Below, piece by piece: positions 1 through 6,911 of a stretch of 52,562 nt of DNA (the stretch's first letter is position 1; every line of letters begins with the position of its first letter). Location: contig CAZLBC010000029.1 in the NCBI GenBank assembly GCA_964557575.1, forward strand, positions 1 to 52,562. Reading direction: 5' to 3'. The notes below the pieces were generated by a model. That model saw nothing but the letters and a program-made list of their open reading frames with translations. It was not told where the DNA came from and made no database searches. This DNA is from CAZLBC01 sp964557575. GTDB lineage: Bacteria > Planctomycetota > Phycisphaerae > SM23-33. Made by a program: the position numbers and the translations under genes.

Positions 1-35
1 AGGGACAGCAACAGCATCTTTGCGCGTATCTTCAT
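1..35 (-). CDS. Start of an unknown exported protein (cut by window edge)
   Basis: Only eleven codons lie in the window. An ATG at 35-33 on the minus strand opens MKIRAKMLLLS, a basic N-terminus followed by leucines, like the start of a signal peptide. A GGAG Shine-Dalgarno (complement of CTCC at 42-45) precedes it by about eight bases. It lies downstream of the Gfo/Idh/MocA gene in the same orientation, so it may belong to the same transcription unit. The product cannot be named. Confidence 0.4.
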   Translation of the reverse strand, partial: MKIRAKMLLLS

Positions 36-118
36 GTCGGGCTCCGTCGACCGGTACCGTCACGTTGCCTCAAAATGATCGTGCCGGCCGGCGTTCATCG
101 TTCCGCGGACGCCGGCAC

Positions 119-1501
119 CTACAGATCCGCGGTCGTCCATCCCTTCCGGGCGGGGATCTCGATCAGCCCGGCGGCCGCGTCGTTGCCCGTGATTGTCATG
201 TTCTCGGCGTCCCACTTGAATCCCCTGCCGGTGCGAATAGCCAGCGTGCCGAGCAGGATGACCTCCGTCAGCGGCGCCGCGTAACTGAAGTCGGAGCAGG
301 CCTTCCTGCCGTTCCTGATGCAGTCGATCCAGTCCCGGTGAATGCCCGGCACGCGCGGCAGCGTCTTCGGAACGCGGCCCTCCTTGTTGCCGCGATATTC
401 CTGCCACCTGGGGTCCGGGTAGAGCCGGGAGCTGTTGGGCCGCATGCCGGGATGCCAGATGCCGCCCTTCGAACCGACCATGATCATGCCGCCGCCGCCC
501 GGGATCTTGCCGTCGTAGCCGTCCGGCTTTTCCGGCTTCGAGGGACCCTCGTACCACTTGAGGGTGACCGGCGGCTTGTCGCCCCGGGCGGGGAAGTGGT
601 ACGTGACGATCGCGCCGTCGGGGGTGTGGATCAGGTTGGCGTCGTGTTTCATCTCGACCGCGACGGAATCCGGCGCCCCCAGGTCAAGCGCCCAGTACGG
701 CGTATCGATCGTGTGGCAGCCGATGTCGCCGAGCCCGCCGCACCCGAAGTCCCACCACGGCCGCCAGCAGCCCTGTTTGCCGAGGTAGGTCCGGTTGTAC
801 TTGATATCTTCCGTGGTCGGGCCGAGCCACAGGTCCCAGTCGAGGTGATCGGGGACCTCCCGGGCGGCGGCGTAGGTTGTGTGGCCGCCGGCCGGGTGCT
901 TCGGGAAGCCCCAGCCTTTTGCGGGCCGGTTCGTCCAGGTCAGGACCTCCCTGACCTCGCCGATCAGCCCGGCGCCGTACCATTCCTTTATCAGCCGCGC
1001 GTGTTCGAAGCCGTGCCCCTGGTTTCCCATCTGCGTGACGACCCCCTTCTCGGCGGCCAGTTTCCGGAGGGTGCGGCATTCCCGCAGCGAGTGGACGAGC
1101 GGCTTCTCGACGAAGACGTGCTTGCCCATGCCGATCGCCTTGCAGGCGACGGCGAAGTGGTTGTGATCCGGCGTGCCGACGCCCACGGCGTCGATCTTCC
1201 TGTCCATCTCGTCCAGCATCTTCCGGAAGTCGCGGTACTGCCTGGCTTCCTTGAACGTCCCGGCCTTGGCTTCCATCACCGTGTCGTTGCAGTCGCAGAG
1301 GGCGACGACGTTGTTTCCGTGCGCGCAGTTCCGCAGGTCGCTCCAGCCCTGGTTGTTGAAGCCGACCCAGGCGAGGTTGAGTTTCTCGTTGGCGCCGAAG
1401 ACCGATTTCGGCAGAAACAGGGGAATGCTCACGGCGGCTGCCGATGAGGCGAGGAACTGTCTTCGGGTGGTCCGGCGGGGGGAATGGGTCTGCTTCTTCA
1501 T
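119..1501 (-). CDS. Gfo/Idh/MocA family oxidoreductase, Tat-exported
   Basis: Predicted NAD(P)-dependent sugar or inositol-type dehydrogenase of the Gfo/Idh/MocA family, 460 aa. The N-terminus carries a twin-arginine signal (RRTTRRQFLASSAAAV) followed by a hydrophobic stretch, so it is probably exported folded to the periplasm. The Rossmann domain starts near residue 45 (LNLAWVGFNNQG) and the family lysine motif is seen as FVEKPLVHS near residue 120. The C-terminal domain includes GDIGCHTIDTPYWAL. I chose the ATG at 1501 because AGGAG lies eight bases upstream; a longer in-frame start at 1579 would put an unlikely leader before the Tat signal. The next gene upstream is co-oriented 117 bp away. 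Substrate is unknown. Tat-exported members of this family are common in planctomycetes and relatives (established knowledge). Confidence 0.9.
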   Translation of the reverse strand: MKKQTHSPRRTTRRQFLASSAAAVSIPLFLPKSVFGANEKLNLAWVGFNNQGWSDLRNCAHGNNVVALCDCNDTVMEAKAGTFKEARQYRDFRKMLDEMDRKIDAVGVGTPDHNHFAVACKAIGMGKHVFVEKPLVHSLRECRTLRKLAAEKGVVTQMGNQGHGFEHARLIKEWYGAGLIGEVREVLTWTNRPAKGWGFPKHPAGGHTTYAAAREVPDHLDWDLWLGPTTEDIKYNRTYLGKQGCWRPWWDFGCGGLGDIGCHTIDTPYWALDLGAPDSVAVEMKHDANLIHTPDGAIVTYHFPARGDKPPVTLKWYEGPSKPEKPDGYDGKIPGGGGMIMVGSKGGIWHPGMRPNSSRLYPDPRWQEYRGNKEGRVPKTLPRVPGIHRDWIDCIRNGRKACSDFSYAAPLTEVILLGTLAIRTGRGFKWDAENMTITGNDAAAGLIEIPARKGWTTADL

Positions 1502-1618
1502 GGAACGGTTCTCCTGAATGTCCGCGTTATACGACGGTCGCGTACAGGGCATGGTAGCCCCCCGTTCGCGCGGTGTCAACGACCCGTGGAAAGGCCCGGC
1601 GCCCGTCCGGACAGGCTC

Positions 1619-3988
1619 TTACCGGTGCCAGGCCGGGGCGGCGTCGCCGAGCGCTTCGGCGGCGGTCGGCCGGCGCCGGAAATCCTTCGGATCGTAGTCG
1701 GGGTTCTTCGGATCGGCCTTCGCCCACCGGGAGTGGCGGCGGCCGTAGTAGCTGCCGTAGAACTGGTAGTTCGAATCCACCCAGCGCCGCAGCCGCATCA
1801 GCTCGCGCGGGGAGAGCCTTTGGGTGTGATCGTTCTTCTCGTTGGCCGGATGATCCTTGTCGGTCAGGATCTTCATCAGTTTGCTCTTGAAACACCCCAG
1901 GCTCCGGGGGGGCAGGAACGCCCCGTTGTAATTGCCCCGGTCCCCCCGCTTGAACGAGCTGAACTCCGGGATGATCGGACCGGCGAGCTGCTTCGAGGCG
2001 AGTTGCTCGTAGGAGGTGCAGTAGTGCCGGGTGACCGCGCCCGTCAGCCGGAGGTTGCCGGCGATCTTCTTTTTCGCCCCGTGGCAGGAGACGCACCTGG
2101 CGTCGAAGAGGGGCTGAATGTCGGTCGGGTAGTGGATCACCTGCCGGGGCAGGCCGTCGCCGCCGTTCTCGGCGAGGTCGCACGGCTGGGGCTGCAGCGG
2201 GCTGGGTCCCCGCTTCAGGGCCAGGGGTTTCGACGCGGCGAGCGGCGCGACGTGGCCGGATTCGCCGTGACACCCCGAACACGCGCGAACCTCGCCCGCC
2301 GTGTAGTTGACGTAGGTTCTCTCCCGCTGGAGTTCCCGGAAGTCCTCGTCGAGGGCCTGGAGGAAGATACTGCGGCCCGCGGGGACCTCGAAGCAGGCCG
2401 ACCCGTCCCTTTCCACCGGCACCACGCCCCACTGCACCCGCGGCCACAGGGCCGCCTTCCAGCTCGAACTGCTGATGGCCGGCCGCCACCGCCGGCCGGT
2501 CGACCAGTAGCGCGGCAGCGCCTCGTTGACCCTGAGCCACCTGACCTCCCCCGGCTCGACGCCGTCCATACCCTGCGTGATGTCGGTCACCACGCACAGC
2601 GCCCGGTTGCGCGCCGCAAGAGCCTGATCGCGTGCGGGGCGCATTGCCGGCGGCGCCGGGCGCGCGACCAGCGGCATCGGGTGCCAGCAGGACAGTTTCC
2701 CGTCACGGTGCACCGGCCGGTGGACGCCCGCCGTGTCGAGCAGGTACAGGGCATAGGCGTCGGGCACGTCCTGGTAGTGATCGGCGGGATCGACCTTGCA
2801 GGAGACGAGGAACCGCTTCTGGTCCACCGGCCACGGATGGGTGTAGAGATGGCCGCTGCGGCCGCTGCGGTCGTGGACGTAGCGGCCGTCCGCCGTCAGG
2901 AAATGCCAGCCCGGCTCGGTCCGCCGCTCCACGAAGACGTGGGGGGTGAGGTTCGTCACGGCGTACCGGTCGTCCCACTGGGTGTACCCCTTCTCGTCGG
3001 GATCGGGGCCCCGCCGGCGGTTGCCGACGCTCGGATCGATGAGCATGATCGCCCCGACGCACCCGCCCTGCGGATAGTGGCAGGTGCCGACGCACACCAG
3101 GCGGAGATCGTCGCCGGGGAGCGGCCGGGGGTACATGTACACCGTGGTGGTGTCGTCGGCGAGGCCGTAGACCTCCTGGATCATGCCGCCGTCGGGATGC
3201 ATGGTCCAGATCGTCTTGGCGACCCGCGCGCCCTTGTCGATGTATTCCCAGCGGTGGTAGAGGACCCGCCCGTCGTCGAGGACCAGCGGGCAGAACTCGC
3301 TGATCGGGCTGTTGGATATCTGCTCGACCCCCGTTCCGTCGGCCTCCATCCGGTGCAGCGTCGGGGCCACCAGGGCCCCCGATCCGCCGCACAGGACGGT
3401 GTGCTCGCTCCGGGTGGAGGAGAACATGATCTTCCCGCCGGGCAGGTAGCAGGGATGGATGTCGTCGGTGTGCCATCCCTTTCGCCAGCGGGCCGCCTTT
3501 TCCGCCTCGTCGGCCGGCGGCCGGGAGACCTGCCGCAGGCCCCCGCCGTCGATGCCGACCTCCCATATCCGGAAGCCCGACCGGGGATGTTCGCGGAAAT
3601 CGAAGATGACCCGCGTCGCGTCGAAGGAGAGCGTGATCTTACCGATGAAGCCCGTGCCGCCCGGCAGGTCCGCCGCCGTGACGACCGGCCGTTCCTTACC
3701 GGTGCGGAGATTGTAGATGTAGATGCCGTTCTCCGGGCAGAACCGGTCGGGTTTGGTGCCGTTGTTGATGTCCGTGTAGTAGTGATTCGACGAGTAGGGT
3801 TTCCGCTTGACGAACACGATCTCCGCGAAGCCCAGTTCCCCGGCGGTGACCGGCTTCGAGACGACGGTCGGCGAAAACGGGGCCGGGGCGGGCTTCTTCG
3901 CCTTTTTGCCGGCGACCGTTATGATCAACGAACCGCAGACGATCAACGACACGCATACGGGGATGCGGGTTTTCACCAGGTGTACCAT
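1619..3988 (-). CDS. HzsA-like beta-propeller protein with two haem c motifs
   Basis: 789-aa exported protein resembling the alpha subunit of hydrazine synthase (HZS_alpha middle domain, PD40-type propeller). An N-terminal hydrophobic signal or anchor (CVSLIVCGSLIITVAG) is followed by the family-like KPYSSNHYYTD segment, propeller blades with repeated GGKIMFSSTRSEH-like strands, and a C-terminal cytochrome-c-like region with two CXXCH motifs (CSGCH and CVSCH). The product is probably a periplasmic electron-transfer or redox enzyme. Start: the ATG at 3988 has AGAGGA just upstream, whereas the longer in-frame version starts inside the promoter region at 4069. Homologues are widespread in heterotrophic planctomycetes, so this does not indicate anammox metabolism. 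A promoter (TTGACC, 16 bp, TAGAAT) lies about 60 bp upstream. Confidence 0.8.
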   Translation of the reverse strand: MVHLVKTRIPVCVSLIVCGSLIITVAGKKAKKPAPAPFSPTVVSKPVTAGELGFAEIVFVKRKPYSSNHYYTDINNGTKPDRFCPENGIYIYNLRTGKERPVVTAADLPGGTGFIGKITLSFDATRVIFDFREHPRSGFRIWEVGIDGGGLRQVSRPPADEAEKAARWRKGWHTDDIHPCYLPGGKIMFSSTRSEHTVLCGGSGALVAPTLHRMEADGTGVEQISNSPISEFCPLVLDDGRVLYHRWEYIDKGARVAKTIWTMHPDGGMIQEVYGLADDTTTVYMYPRPLPGDDLRLVCVGTCHYPQGGCVGAIMLIDPSVGNRRRGPDPDEKGYTQWDDRYAVTNLTPHVFVERRTEPGWHFLTADGRYVHDRSGRSGHLYTHPWPVDQKRFLVSCKVDPADHYQDVPDAYALYLLDTAGVHRPVHRDGKLSCWHPMPLVARPAPPAMRPARDQALAARNRALCVVTDITQGMDGVEPGEVRWLRVNEALPRYWSTGRRWRPAISSSSWKAALWPRVQWGVVPVERDGSACFEVPAGRSIFLQALDEDFRELQRERTYVNYTAGEVRACSGCHGESGHVAPLAASKPLALKRGPSPLQPQPCDLAENGGDGLPRQVIHYPTDIQPLFDARCVSCHGAKKKIAGNLRLTGAVTRHYCTSYEQLASKQLAGPIIPEFSSFKRGDRGNYNGAFLPPRSLGCFKSKLMKILTDKDHPANEKNDHTQRLSPRELMRLRRWVDSNYQFYGSYYGRRHSRWAKADPKNPDYDPKDFRRRPTAAEALGDAAPAWHR

Positions 3989-4037
3989 GGACAATCCTCT
4001 TCTTCGGCGCCGGGCACGAAACAGCCGGTCGCGATCG

Positions 4038-4126
4038 GTTAGTGCGGGCGCCGCCATTCTATCAGGCATGGCGACCGGGTCAAAGACGGTTCGGGCTTTC
4101 CAGGGGGCGGTAAGCGGAAGGTGCAG
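4038..4126 (-). promoter_or_regulatory. Promoter module, copy 1 (diverged repeat of 5628-5718)
   Basis: On the minus strand a -35 TTGACC (4083-4078) and -10 TAGAAT (4061-4056) are separated by 16 bp, placing a start site near 4049 and a 60-nt leader before the HzsA-like gene. The surrounding roughly 89 bp recurs upstream of the DUF2330 gene with most positions identical, including the 16-bp spacer length and the TAGAAT box. Expression has not been shown; the call rests on sequence and on the duplication. Confidence 0.55.
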
Positions 4127-4191
4127 AATCCGTTACCGCAAGCACAACGTCCTCGGGCACGGGACACAAACCGGCCCCGAGCCGTCACGGA

Positions 4192-5412
4192 TCACCGAAT
4201 GCGAATGCGCGGACGCGGCAGGAGGAGCACAAAACGCTGTTCCCCGATCTTCATGTCGGCGCCGTCGACAAATGCATACGGCCCGAATCGTATCGGGTTC
4301 ACGACCCGCCGGAGCATGAACCGGTCGTTCCGCGCCTCGCGGGGCGGGTCCTCCCGGCAGATGACCCGGAAGACGGTGCGGTGTATGCGCACCCGCGCCC
4401 CGTCGCGAACCGCGAACGGACCATACACCTTCCCCGTTGCCGCGTGCTGCAGACAAAACATCCTCGGCGCGCCGACAATCAGGTCATCCGTAAAACCGGC
4501 GAGTTCGCCCTCGATTTCCCACGTCCGCAGGCGCGGCACGCGATCGCGGAACATGCGGGCCGCTGGAGGGTGCAGTTCCTCCAGCTCGTGCGGCTGGACC
4601 ATGATCGGTGTATGAAGCTTCGAGATGGCGTGATAACCGAAGCCGGCGAACCGGCGGCTGTCGAACAGCTCCTGCGTGAGGATCAGCAGTTTGACCTTTG
4701 TTCTCCCGTGCTCCGCCCGCGTGATCCGCAACGGATAGTACAAGACACCGGCGCGAAAACAATACTGGATCGGCTTCTTTGTCAGTACCCGCTTACCGAC
4801 GCGGACAACATTGAAGGAAAACCAGTGACAGCCGTCTTCGAGGTACTCTTCGATCACCGCTTTCAGGGGTTCCGGGATCGACGGATTCTTCACGTTCTGC
4901 TTCTCGAGATAGTCCGTGACCCACGATGTGAACTTCGACGGTTTGAGCACTTCGAGAATCGAAATATCCGTCGCCCCGATCTTCTTGTGCAGTACGACCT
5001 TCGCGGCGGGAACGCGTTCTTCCGTTGCCGATGCGGTGCCGCCGCCCGAGCCGAATCGCCCCCCGGAACGCTGCACGATCTTCGGCGGTATCTTGCGGTT
5101 GATATAGGCGGTTATCTTCTCGAACAGCCGCTCGTCTGCCTCGGTGACGCTCGGCTTCGACGGCAGCGGGATCACCTCGAGAACCGCGCCGTCCCGGTCG
5201 GCGCGGAGGTTGGTAGACAGCACGAGGATCTCGGTCCGGCCGTCCCAGCAGATCAGCGCGTTCTGATTCGGCTCAAAGATCTGCATTTCCGGCTGAAAAG
5301 GTATGGATCCGCAGTCTGCGGATGCCGGGCTGCCGGCTGTCGAAAGCCACAGCACCAGGGGCGCGGCTGAAATATATATCGTAATGCCGATCCTCTTTTT
5401 TTCCATGTCCAT
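4192..5412 (-). CDS. DUF2330 domain protein, exported
   Basis: 406-aa protein with an N-terminal signal peptide (IYISAAPLVLWLSTAGSPASA) whose mature part begins DCGSIPF. The following IFEPNQNALICWDGRTEILVLST and VLEVIPLPSKPSV segments match the DUF2330 family pattern, in which a Cys after the signal and a conserved QNALICW-like strand recur. Function is unknown in the family. The GTG/ATG cluster at the start allows several initiations; I chose the ATG at 5412 because GAGG sits eight bases upstream. The gene is co-oriented with the HzsA-like gene, 203 bp away, but each has its own copy of the same promoter module, which suggests coordinated expression. A hairpin plus T-tract lies between the upstream promoter copy and this gene. 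Confidence 0.75.
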   Translation of the reverse strand: MDMEKKRIGITIYISAAPLVLWLSTAGSPASADCGSIPFQPEMQIFEPNQNALICWDGRTEILVLSTNLRADRDGAVLEVIPLPSKPSVTEADERLFEKITAYINRKIPPKIVQRSGGRFGSGGGTASATEERVPAAKVVLHKKIGATDISILEVLKPSKFTSWVTDYLEKQNVKNPSIPEPLKAVIEEYLEDGCHWFSFNVVRVGKRVLTKKPIQYCFRAGVLYYPLRITRAEHGRTKVKLLILTQELFDSRRFAGFGYHAISKLHTPIMVQPHELEELHPPAARMFRDRVPRLRTWEIEGELAGFTDDLIVGAPRMFCLQHAATGKVYGPFAVRDGARVRIHRTVFRVICREDPPREARNDRFMLRRVVNPIRFGPYAFVDGADMKIGEQRFVLLLPRPRIRIR

Positions 5413-5555
5413 GGCCGCCACCTCGCATAGTCGGCGCGTTGTTACATGACCTCATCCCCGGTGCCGCACGGCCTCAGCCGAGCCCTCAAAAACAGTATAC
5501 GTCAGTGGTTTGCCGTCGCAACAACAGGGATATGTTTTCCCGTGAGTCGCGCCCG

Positions 5556-5597
5556 AATAAAAAAATAACCGCCTCCCAGCGCAGCGGGGAGGGGCGT
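5556..5597 (-). terminator. Terminator-like hairpin in the DUF2330 leader
   Basis: Read on the minus strand, an imperfect stem (5594-5584 with 5580-5570, 9 of 11 pairs, loop of three) is followed by a T-rich run (complement of 5569-5556, including seven consecutive T). It shares 33 identical bases (5579-5611) with the perfect terminator at 50253-50285. It lies between promoter copy 2 and the DUF2330 start, so it could be an attenuator, or the terminator of a lost gene. Which of these holds cannot be decided from sequence. Confidence 0.5.
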
Positions 5598-5627
5598 GGC
5601 AGGCAACGGCAACCGGCCGATGTGATT

Positions 5628-5718
5628 GTATAATGCGGGCGCTGCCATTCTATCAGGCATTGCAACCGGGCCAAAGACGGTTCGAGCTTTTCGGAAGGGC
5701 AGTGAGCAGGTACGCGCA
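5628..5718 (-). promoter_or_regulatory. Promoter module, copy 2
   Basis: This is the diverged duplicate of 4038-4126. On the minus strand a -35 TTGGCC (5674-5669) and -10 TAGAAT (5652-5647) are again 16 bp apart, predicting a start near 5640. The -10 and spacer are better conserved than the flanks, as expected if promoter function was retained. It would give an untranslated leader of about 230 nt for the DUF2330 gene, containing the hairpin at 5570-5594. Confidence 0.5.
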
Positions 5719-5986
5719 GTGACCTGTCAGGTGCCGAGACCGTCTTTAAAAAAGAGACCTGCAAGATGAAAGGTGGTAACAAAGGGCGCCTCGCCGGCCC
5801 GCGCCACTGCTCGAACTACAGCGTCCGCGCAGCTTATGTATCTGTCGTCTTCGACGGCTTTGCTCGCTGCCGCCTGTCAACAAGACGGGAAAACGGCGTC
5901 TCCTGCCGTTTCTGCAAGTCGGCAACAATTTCATGCAGGTCGTGATGATGGCGCGCCGCATAGGCCTCGCGATTCCTCCAAGACTA
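5719..5986. other. Intergenic stretch with no supported gene
   Basis: Reading frames here are short, lack a convincing ribosome binding site and resemble nothing I recognise. A 7-bp stem (AAACGGC/GCCGTTT) occurs near 5891-5911 without a T-tract. It may be decayed sequence between the DUF2330 leader and the MITE. Confidence 0.4.
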
Positions 5987-6149
5987 GAGCTGGTTTCATA
6001 ACTTGCTTTGGTAGCGAAAGCGAGGTATTTTGTCGATCTGGCAAGGAACGGAAACGACGACATATTAAGGAAATATGTCGAGTTTTCGTGACGCCGCCAG
6101 ACGGCAAAAGAGCCGCTTGTAGTCCAAATTGAAGTTATGAAACCAGCTC
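5987..6149. mobile_element. MITE, 163 bp, perfect 18-bp TIRs, TA target duplication
   Basis: GAGCTGGTTTCATAACTT at 5987-6004 is repeated as a perfect reverse complement at 6132-6149. The dinucleotide TA immediately flanks both ends (5985-5986 and 6150-6151), the target duplication typical of IS630/Tc1-type and some IS5-type transposition (family knowledge). The interior has no ORF and contains a second dyad (CGACATAT/ATATGTCG), so it is non-autonomous. Its right end touches the HEPN gene: the TAG stop of that gene (complement of 6149-6151) is made from the TA duplication plus the first base of the element. No transposase is in the window. Confidence 0.8.
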
Positions 6150-6517
6150 TACGTATTGATCTTCACCTTATCTGCTATGGCAATACACTGTCGGCATATG
6201 TCACTGCCGGGATTGAAATCGGGAATGACGGCGCCGGCCGGGTATTTCGAGGGTATGTAGATCGCGTCCAGCAATTCACATTCGTCATCGGTCAATCCGG
6301 TTTGTAGGCCGGCAGCCGCCAACTCTCTATTCAGCAGTTCGATGTTATGGGTCTTCGGTATTGGCATCCCCTTTTCAATTAATGCGGCCTTGAGATATTT
6401 CTCTACGGCCTGCTGTGCATTCCGGAGACAGCCATTGTAATAACCGCCTTCCATCGCCAGGCGAGCAATTGCCAGGTTTTCTTCGGCATACGTGCGCCAG
6501 GTCTCTTCAGCGCGCAT
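6149..6517 (-). CDS. HEPN domain protein of a HEPN/MNT pair
   Basis: 122-aa protein with the HEPN (PF05168-like) pattern: ETWRTYAEENLAIARLAM, GGYYNGCLRNAQQAVEKYLKAAL, then KTHNIELL and a C-terminal helix ending in CIAIADKVKINT. HEPN partners of minimal nucleotidyltransferases act as RNase toxins or inactive partners (established knowledge). A canonical RX4-6H motif is not obvious here, so catalytic activity is doubtful. The start codon overlaps the end of the MNT gene by 11 bp, so the two are translationally coupled. The stop codon is supplied by the adjacent MITE, and the original C-terminus may have been slightly longer. Confidence 0.8.
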   Translation of the reverse strand: MRAEETWRTYAEENLAIARLAMEGGYYNGCLRNAQQAVEKYLKAALIEKGMPIPKTHNIELLNRELAAAGLQTGLTDDECELLDAIYIPSKYPAGAVIPDFNPGSDICRQCIAIADKVKINT

Positions 6518-6815
6518 AGATCGTCTCTCCCCGCTCTATTTCTTCCAGGAAAGCATCGGTAGAGAAATCGCTCCTCACGGGAATGATATCAAGGGGAATT
6601 CTTTGCGAAACCGGCCCGGCCTGTTTGCGGTACTTCAAGGCCAGCGCAAGATAGGGTTCATTGCTATCCTGGAAAACGGCGACATCCATATCCGGAGGAT
6701 CCGGATTGGAGAGAAAGGATCCGAAGACAACAATCTTTATGATTTCACTATCTTCCCTGAGACAGGAGATTAAATCGTTTTTCAACTGCTCTTTCTGCCG
6801 ACTGTCTATTGTCAT
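6507..6815 (-). CDS. MNT-type minimal nucleotidyltransferase (antitoxin)
   Basis: 102-aa protein with the polymerase-beta nucleotidyltransferase signature: VVFGSFLSNPDPPDMDVAVF gives GS-X10-DXD (G-S at about residues 32-33, acidic pair at 43 and 45). In HEPN/MNT modules such proteins neutralise the HEPN partner, in some systems by AMPylating it (established knowledge). The ATG at 6815 has GAGG five bases upstream. The gene lies 96 bp beyond the terminal CRISPR repeat in the same orientation as the array, so read-through of the pre-crRNA could enter this module unless the hairpin at 6896-6911 stops it. Confidence 0.85.
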   Translation of the reverse strand: MTIDSRQKEQLKNDLISCLREDSEIIKIVVFGSFLSNPDPPDMDVAVFQDSNEPYLALALKYRKQAGPVSQRIPLDIIPVRSDFSTDAFLEEIERGETIYAR

Positions 6816-6884
6816 AAAACCTCACGTTATTGGATCGCCATTGTATAAAGGCCACGGCCCGATTGCAACGGAATCCGGAGAGGT

Positions 6885-6911
6885 CGCTTACATGCCCCGC
6901 CACCCGGCGGG
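6885..6911 (-). repeat. 24-bp dispersed element with hairpin, copy 1
   Basis: Bases 6885-6908 are identical to 22401-22424. They contain a perfect stem CCCGCC-ACCC-GGCGGG (6896-6911) that abuts the terminal CRISPR repeat. In the direction of array transcription it lies just downstream of the last repeat, a terminator-like position, but without a T-tract. Confidence 0.6.

Noticed and set aside
1619..3988. Evidence for anammox metabolism
   Set aside because: The protein is HzsA-like but no other hydrazine synthase or dehydrogenase gene is present, and such homologues are common in non-anammox planctomycetes.
5486..6063. Short open frames on both strands between the DUF2330 gene and the MITE
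   Set aside because: They overlap promoter, hairpin and MITE sequence, lack ribosome sites and have no protein-like composition.
6816..6911. This region as the CRISPR leader
   Set aside because: The only degenerate repeat is adjacent to it, and repeat orientation and cas gene position put the leader at 11586-11788.
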